Source: QQUD01 sp039029915
GTDB taxonomy: Bacteria; Chloroflexota; Anaerolineae; Promineifilales; Promineifilaceae
NCBI GenBank assembly: GCA_039029915.1
Contig: JBCCFD010000360.1
Location: forward strand, 1 to 8,471
DNA length: 8,471 nucleotides
Reading direction: 5' to 3'
The notes beneath the pieces are model-generated. The model made no database searches. It was not told where the DNA came from and saw nothing but the letters and a program-made list of their open reading frames with translations. Both the position numbers and the translations under genes were made by a program. Each line of letters opens with the position of its first letter. Position 1 is the stretch's first letter. Of the stretch, positions 6,788 through 8,471 are shown in pieces.

Positions 6788-7729
6788 ATGAATAAGATTC
6801 GTTCTGCAGACCCTGAGAAAGATTATAAGCAATTGGCTTTGCTCCTCAATAAAGTTTGGAACATTCATGTCACGGCCGATTGGCTCAAAAACGGTGATGA
6901 ACGGATGGCCCGCTCACCTGTACGGCAACGCTCTATATTTCACGATAATGATGGAAACGTGGTGGGGTATAGCATGCTTTTACAAACCGAGGGAGATATT
7001 GAAGATGATAGCTTTTACATTGACGTCATTGTCGATCCCGAAAAGCGGCAGCAAGGCATTGGGAAACAGCTGTATGATGAAGCCTTTGCCACTGCAAAAG
7101 CACACGGGGCGCGAGAGATTACGGTTGAATGCTACGATAATTGCGAGCCATGTCAATCATTTATTAAAAGTCGAGACTTTACTCTTTCAAAACATATGTT
7201 TGAGTCTAGGGTTGATCTTCAGACCTTTGATCCGAATCAGTTTGCTCATTTGATTAACAGGGTTGAAGCGCAGGGGGTGCGTTTTTTCTCTTTGGCTGAT
7301 GTCGGTGATACGCCAGAGTGGCGTCACAAGCTTTATGAAGTGAATCATGAGACCTATTTAGACGATCCCGGCTTTTCAGGGAAATTTTCATTTGATGAGT
7401 TTAATCATCTATTCGAAACGGCCGATTGGTTTGTTCCAGAAGGCCAACTTATGGCGGCAGTTGGCGAAACTGTTGTAGGGCTATCTGCTTTGGGGTATCA
7501 AAAAACAGAAAATTTTATGTACAACAACATGACTGGGGTGACACGGCCGTATCGCGGCCAAAAAATCGCCCAAGCCCTCAAAATTGTGGGCTTAAACTTT
7601 GCCAAATCTTTTGGCGCTGACTCCGTTCGCACGCACAATGATTCCAACAACGAGGCCATGCTAAGCATCAATCGAAAACTAGGGTACAAACCGCTTGTTG
7701 GGACGCTACGTTTCGAGCTACTTCTTTAA
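6788..7729 (+). CDS. Tandem GNAT-family N-acetyltransferase
   Basis: Soluble protein of 313 residues with two GNAT folds. The first (about 1-145) has acetyl-CoA motif A, VDPEKRQQGIGKQLY (82-96), with the RxxGxG loop at R87-G92, and the strand ITVECYDN followed by a helix and FTLS. The second (about 155-313) has VTRPYRGQKIAQALK (251-265), followed by a segment with THNDSNNEAMLSINRKLGY (282-300), the usual last part of this subfamily. In the second loop K259 takes the place of the middle glycine. This is a common variant of this type and need not mean inactivity. The substrate is unknown. The double-GNAT plan and length recall mycothiol synthase MshD, but that pathway is actinobacterial and nothing nearby supports it. 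The gene stands 196 bases after the small protein gene and appears to be its own unit. No clear promoter was found; TTTACT-N16-TATTTT (6743-6770) is a weak candidate. Confidence 0.9.
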   Translation: MNKIRSADPEKDYKQLALLLNKVWNIHVTADWLKNGDERMARSPVRQRSIFHDNDGNVVGYSMLLQTEGDIEDDSFYIDVIVDPEKRQQGIGKQLYDEAFATAKAHGAREITVECYDNCEPCQSFIKSRDFTLSKHMFESRVDLQTFDPNQFAHLINRVEAQGVRFFSLADVGDTPEWRHKLYEVNHETYLDDPGFSGKFSFDEFNHLFETADWFVPEGQLMAAVGETVVGLSALGYQKTENFMYNNMTGVTRPYRGQKIAQALKIVGLNFAKSFGADSVRTHNDSNNEAMLSINRKLGYKPLVGTLRFELLL

Positions 7730-7796
7730 ATAAATCATCGTCTATGCCCTCTTTATTTTTCACTCTTCCCTTATCATTTCTTTATAAATTTTAATT

Positions 7797-7824
7797 TTGT
7801 ACCCTATGTGAAACTCTGTATAAT
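7797..7824 (+). promoter_or_regulatory. Promoter of the BMP lipoprotein gene
   Basis: TTGTAC (7797-7802) and a perfect TATAAT (7819-7824) are separated by 16 bases. The -35 match is only three of six, but the -10 is exact and lies in AT-rich DNA. The predicted start is near 7831. Confidence 0.55.
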
Positions 7825-7854
7825 CCGCCATTGATTTTTCCTACCCAATGAAGG

Positions 7855-7902
7855 GTTGCAAGCCACATTATCTTATTCGTTAAGCCGCTGTGTGTTTGCA
7901 AC
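7855..7902. repeat. Inverted repeat in the lipoprotein leader
   Basis: GTTGCAA (7855-7861) pairs with TTGCAAC (7896-7902). Inside it CACA (7864-7867) can pair with TGTG (7891-7894), leaving a 23-base loop. It overlaps the start of the palindromic element, so the two structures would compete. Stem strength is modest. Confidence 0.3.
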
Positions 7903-7912
7903 AAACGGCCGT
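7894..7912. repeat. Intergenic palindromic element, copy 2
   Basis: GTTTGCAACAAACGGCCGT matches the copy at 3633-3650 except for one extra A in the spacer between GTTTG and CAAAC. The core is the perfect palindrome AACGGCCGTT (7904-7913). It lies about 167 bases before the lipoprotein ATG, compared with about 190 for copy 1 and the oxidoreductase. A partial GGCCGT follows at 7924-7929. Confidence 0.5.
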
Positions 7913-8080
7913 TATTATTTGATGGCCGTCGTGAATCTAGCCATTGTAAGCTGTTTAAAATCAAATTGAGGTAAAGATTTGCAAAAATGTCGAATTCCCA
8001 TTGGAAAGGTCTGAACTGTTGTAATTGTGCAACGAGTTTTGTTTGAAAGTGCAGTTTTTCTATATTTTTACGAGGAGAAT

Positions 8081-8471
8081 ATGAAGACAATCAAAAAGTT
8101 TCCCTTAGTTTTATTTGTATTGTTCGCCCTTATTTTGGCAGCATGTGACGGTGCAACAGATGTAGATCAGGTTGTTGATGAAGTCACAGATGCTGTTGAA
8201 GAAGTGGTCGAAGACAGCTCTGAAGAAGTCCAACAAGCTGTTGAAGAAGTCACTGAAGCTGTTGAAGAAGTGGTTGAAGAAGTCACCGAAGAAGTTGAAG
8301 AAGCGATGGATGATGGCGAAAGCATGGTCCAAGTTTGTGAAGTAACCGACGTTGGTGGTATCGATGATAAATCATTCAACGCTACAGCATGGGCTGGTTT
8401 GGAACGCGCTGGTGAAGATTTTGGCATCGAAGTGAAATTCTTGGAATCAGCCCAACAATCAGATTACGAAC
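8081..8471 (+). CDS. BMP-family ABC transporter substrate-binding lipoprotein (partial, 3' end outside window)
   Basis: The frame is open for 130 codons to the window edge. Residues 1-21 are a lipoprotein signal peptide (MKTIKK, then a hydrophobic core) with lipobox LAAC and lipid-bearing C22, so the mature protein is anchored on the outer face of the membrane. Residues about 27-80 are a valine/glutamate-rich acidic linker with no K or R between 22 and 96. From about 84 the BMP fold begins: CEVTDVGGIDDKSFNATAW (86-104) is the typical first strand and ligand-site segment of the BmpA/Med family, followed by GLERAGEDFGIEVKFLES. Known members bind purine nucleosides or related solutes for an ABC importer. 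The permease and ATPase genes would be expected further downstream. The ATG is preceded by AGGAG with a short 3-base gap. Confidence 0.9.
   Translation, partial: MKTIKKFPLVLFVLFALILAACDGATDVDQVVDEVTDAVEEVVEDSSEEVQQAVEEVTEAVEEVVEEVTEEVEEAMDDGESMVQVCEVTDVGGIDDKSFNATAWAGLERAGEDFGIEVKFLESAQQSDYE
8159..8320 (+). repeat. Repetitive acidic linker coding segment
   Basis: This segment codes for residues 27-80 of the lipoprotein, where 25 of 54 residues are D or E. The 14-mer GCTGTTGAAGAAGT recurs exactly at 8192, 8237 and 8258 (spacings 45 and 21 bases). Valines fall near heptad a/d positions (35, 39, 42, 50, 54, 57, 61, 64, 68, 72), suggesting an amphipathic helix or coiled coil. This codon regularity also opens long antisense frames that are not genes. 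Confidence 0.8.

Larger units (their letters stand above)
259..7911. repeat. Dispersed over-represented palindrome CGGCCG / ACGGCCGT
   Basis: CGGCCG starts at 259, 871, 939, 2685, 3644, 4404, 4703, 4899, 5622, 5991, 6873, 7419, 7544 and 7906. Six of these are the full ACGGCCGT (3643, 4403, 4898, 5621, 7543, 7905). Copies lie in several genes on both strands, in two reading frames, and in two intergenic regions. At about 45% GC, random base order would give about one CGGCCG and about 0.1 ACGGCCGT in this length. Confidence 0.75.
7730..8080. other. 351-base intergenic region and leader of the BMP lipoprotein gene
   Basis: No credible gene lies here. It holds a pyrimidine-rich stretch after the GNAT stop, a consensus-like promoter (7797-7824), an inverted repeat (7855-7902), the second copy of the palindromic element (7894-7912), and the Shine-Dalgarno AGGAG (8073-8077) before the lipoprotein ATG. 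If the promoter is used, the untranslated leader would be about 250 bases. I do not recognise a known riboswitch in it. Confidence 0.6.

Noticed and set aside
7848..7883. Eleven-codon plus-strand frame in the leader (possible leader peptide)
   Set aside because: It has no Shine-Dalgarno, no run of a regulatory codon and no following attenuator hairpin with a U-run.
7791..8090. 99-codon minus-strand frame in the lipoprotein leader
   Set aside because: It starts at a TTG inside the lipoprotein gene, lacks a ribosome site, lies antisense to the promoter and palindrome, and resembles no protein known to me.
8111..8427. Two minus-strand frames rich in F/S/N or S/T opposite the lipoprotein gene
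   Set aside because: They are a by-product of the repetitive GAA/GTT codons of the acidic linker on the other strand.

Overview
The window looks like chromosomal DNA of a bacterium with roughly 45% GC. Three things suggest a Chloroflexota member (Anaerolineae/Ardenticatenia-like). The last gene encodes a BMP-type lipoprotein with a LAAC lipobox and a long acidic linker. A small protein with a TTLRG...RLTGNYKRGNER core is of a kind I associate with that phylum. There is also an NB-ARC protein with a death-like N-terminal domain, a class common in multicellular or filamentous bacteria. This placement is an inference. A cyanobacterium or another filamentous lineage is not excluded.

Layout: positions 29-3508 are read on the minus strand. 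They hold a two-transmembrane K+ channel with a cytoplasmic RCK/TrkA regulatory region (29-1168) and, 228 bases upstream of it, a 703-residue STAND NTPase (1397-3508). The STAND protein has the order death-like effector-associated domain, NB-ARC, winged helix, TPR array, which is the plan of a bacterial NLR-like conflict or immunity sensor. A 333-base divergent intergenic region (3509-3841) follows. It is rich in signals: a good sigma70-type promoter for the STAND gene, phased CAGTCAA boxes, a palindromic repeat element, a dyad near a possible promoter, and a degenerate heptamer tract.

The plus strand then carries a fused FAD oxidoreductase/GcvT protein of the dimethylglycine/sarcosine dehydrogenase family (3842-6310), a 75-residue conserved-looking hypothetical protein after a hairpin (6364-6591), a tandem GNAT acetyltransferase (6788-7729), a 351-base leader with a consensus promoter, and the start of a BMP-family solute-binding lipoprotein cut by the window end (8081 onward). 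These plus-strand genes look like separate transcription units rather than one pathway. The oxidoreductase would feed one-carbon units into tetrahydrofolate. The lipoprotein would capture a nucleoside-like solute for an ABC importer.

Most worth a second look: (1) the STAND protein, which has a recruitment domain but no enzymatic effector of its own, and whose TPR half is much more AT-rich than its NTPase half; (2) a strongly over-represented palindrome CGGCCG (14 copies, six of them the full ACGGCCGT), resembling the HIP1 phenomenon of cyanobacteria; (3) a near-identical intergenic element built on that palindrome, upstream of two unrelated genes. No RNA gene, CRISPR array, insertion sequence or integrase was seen.
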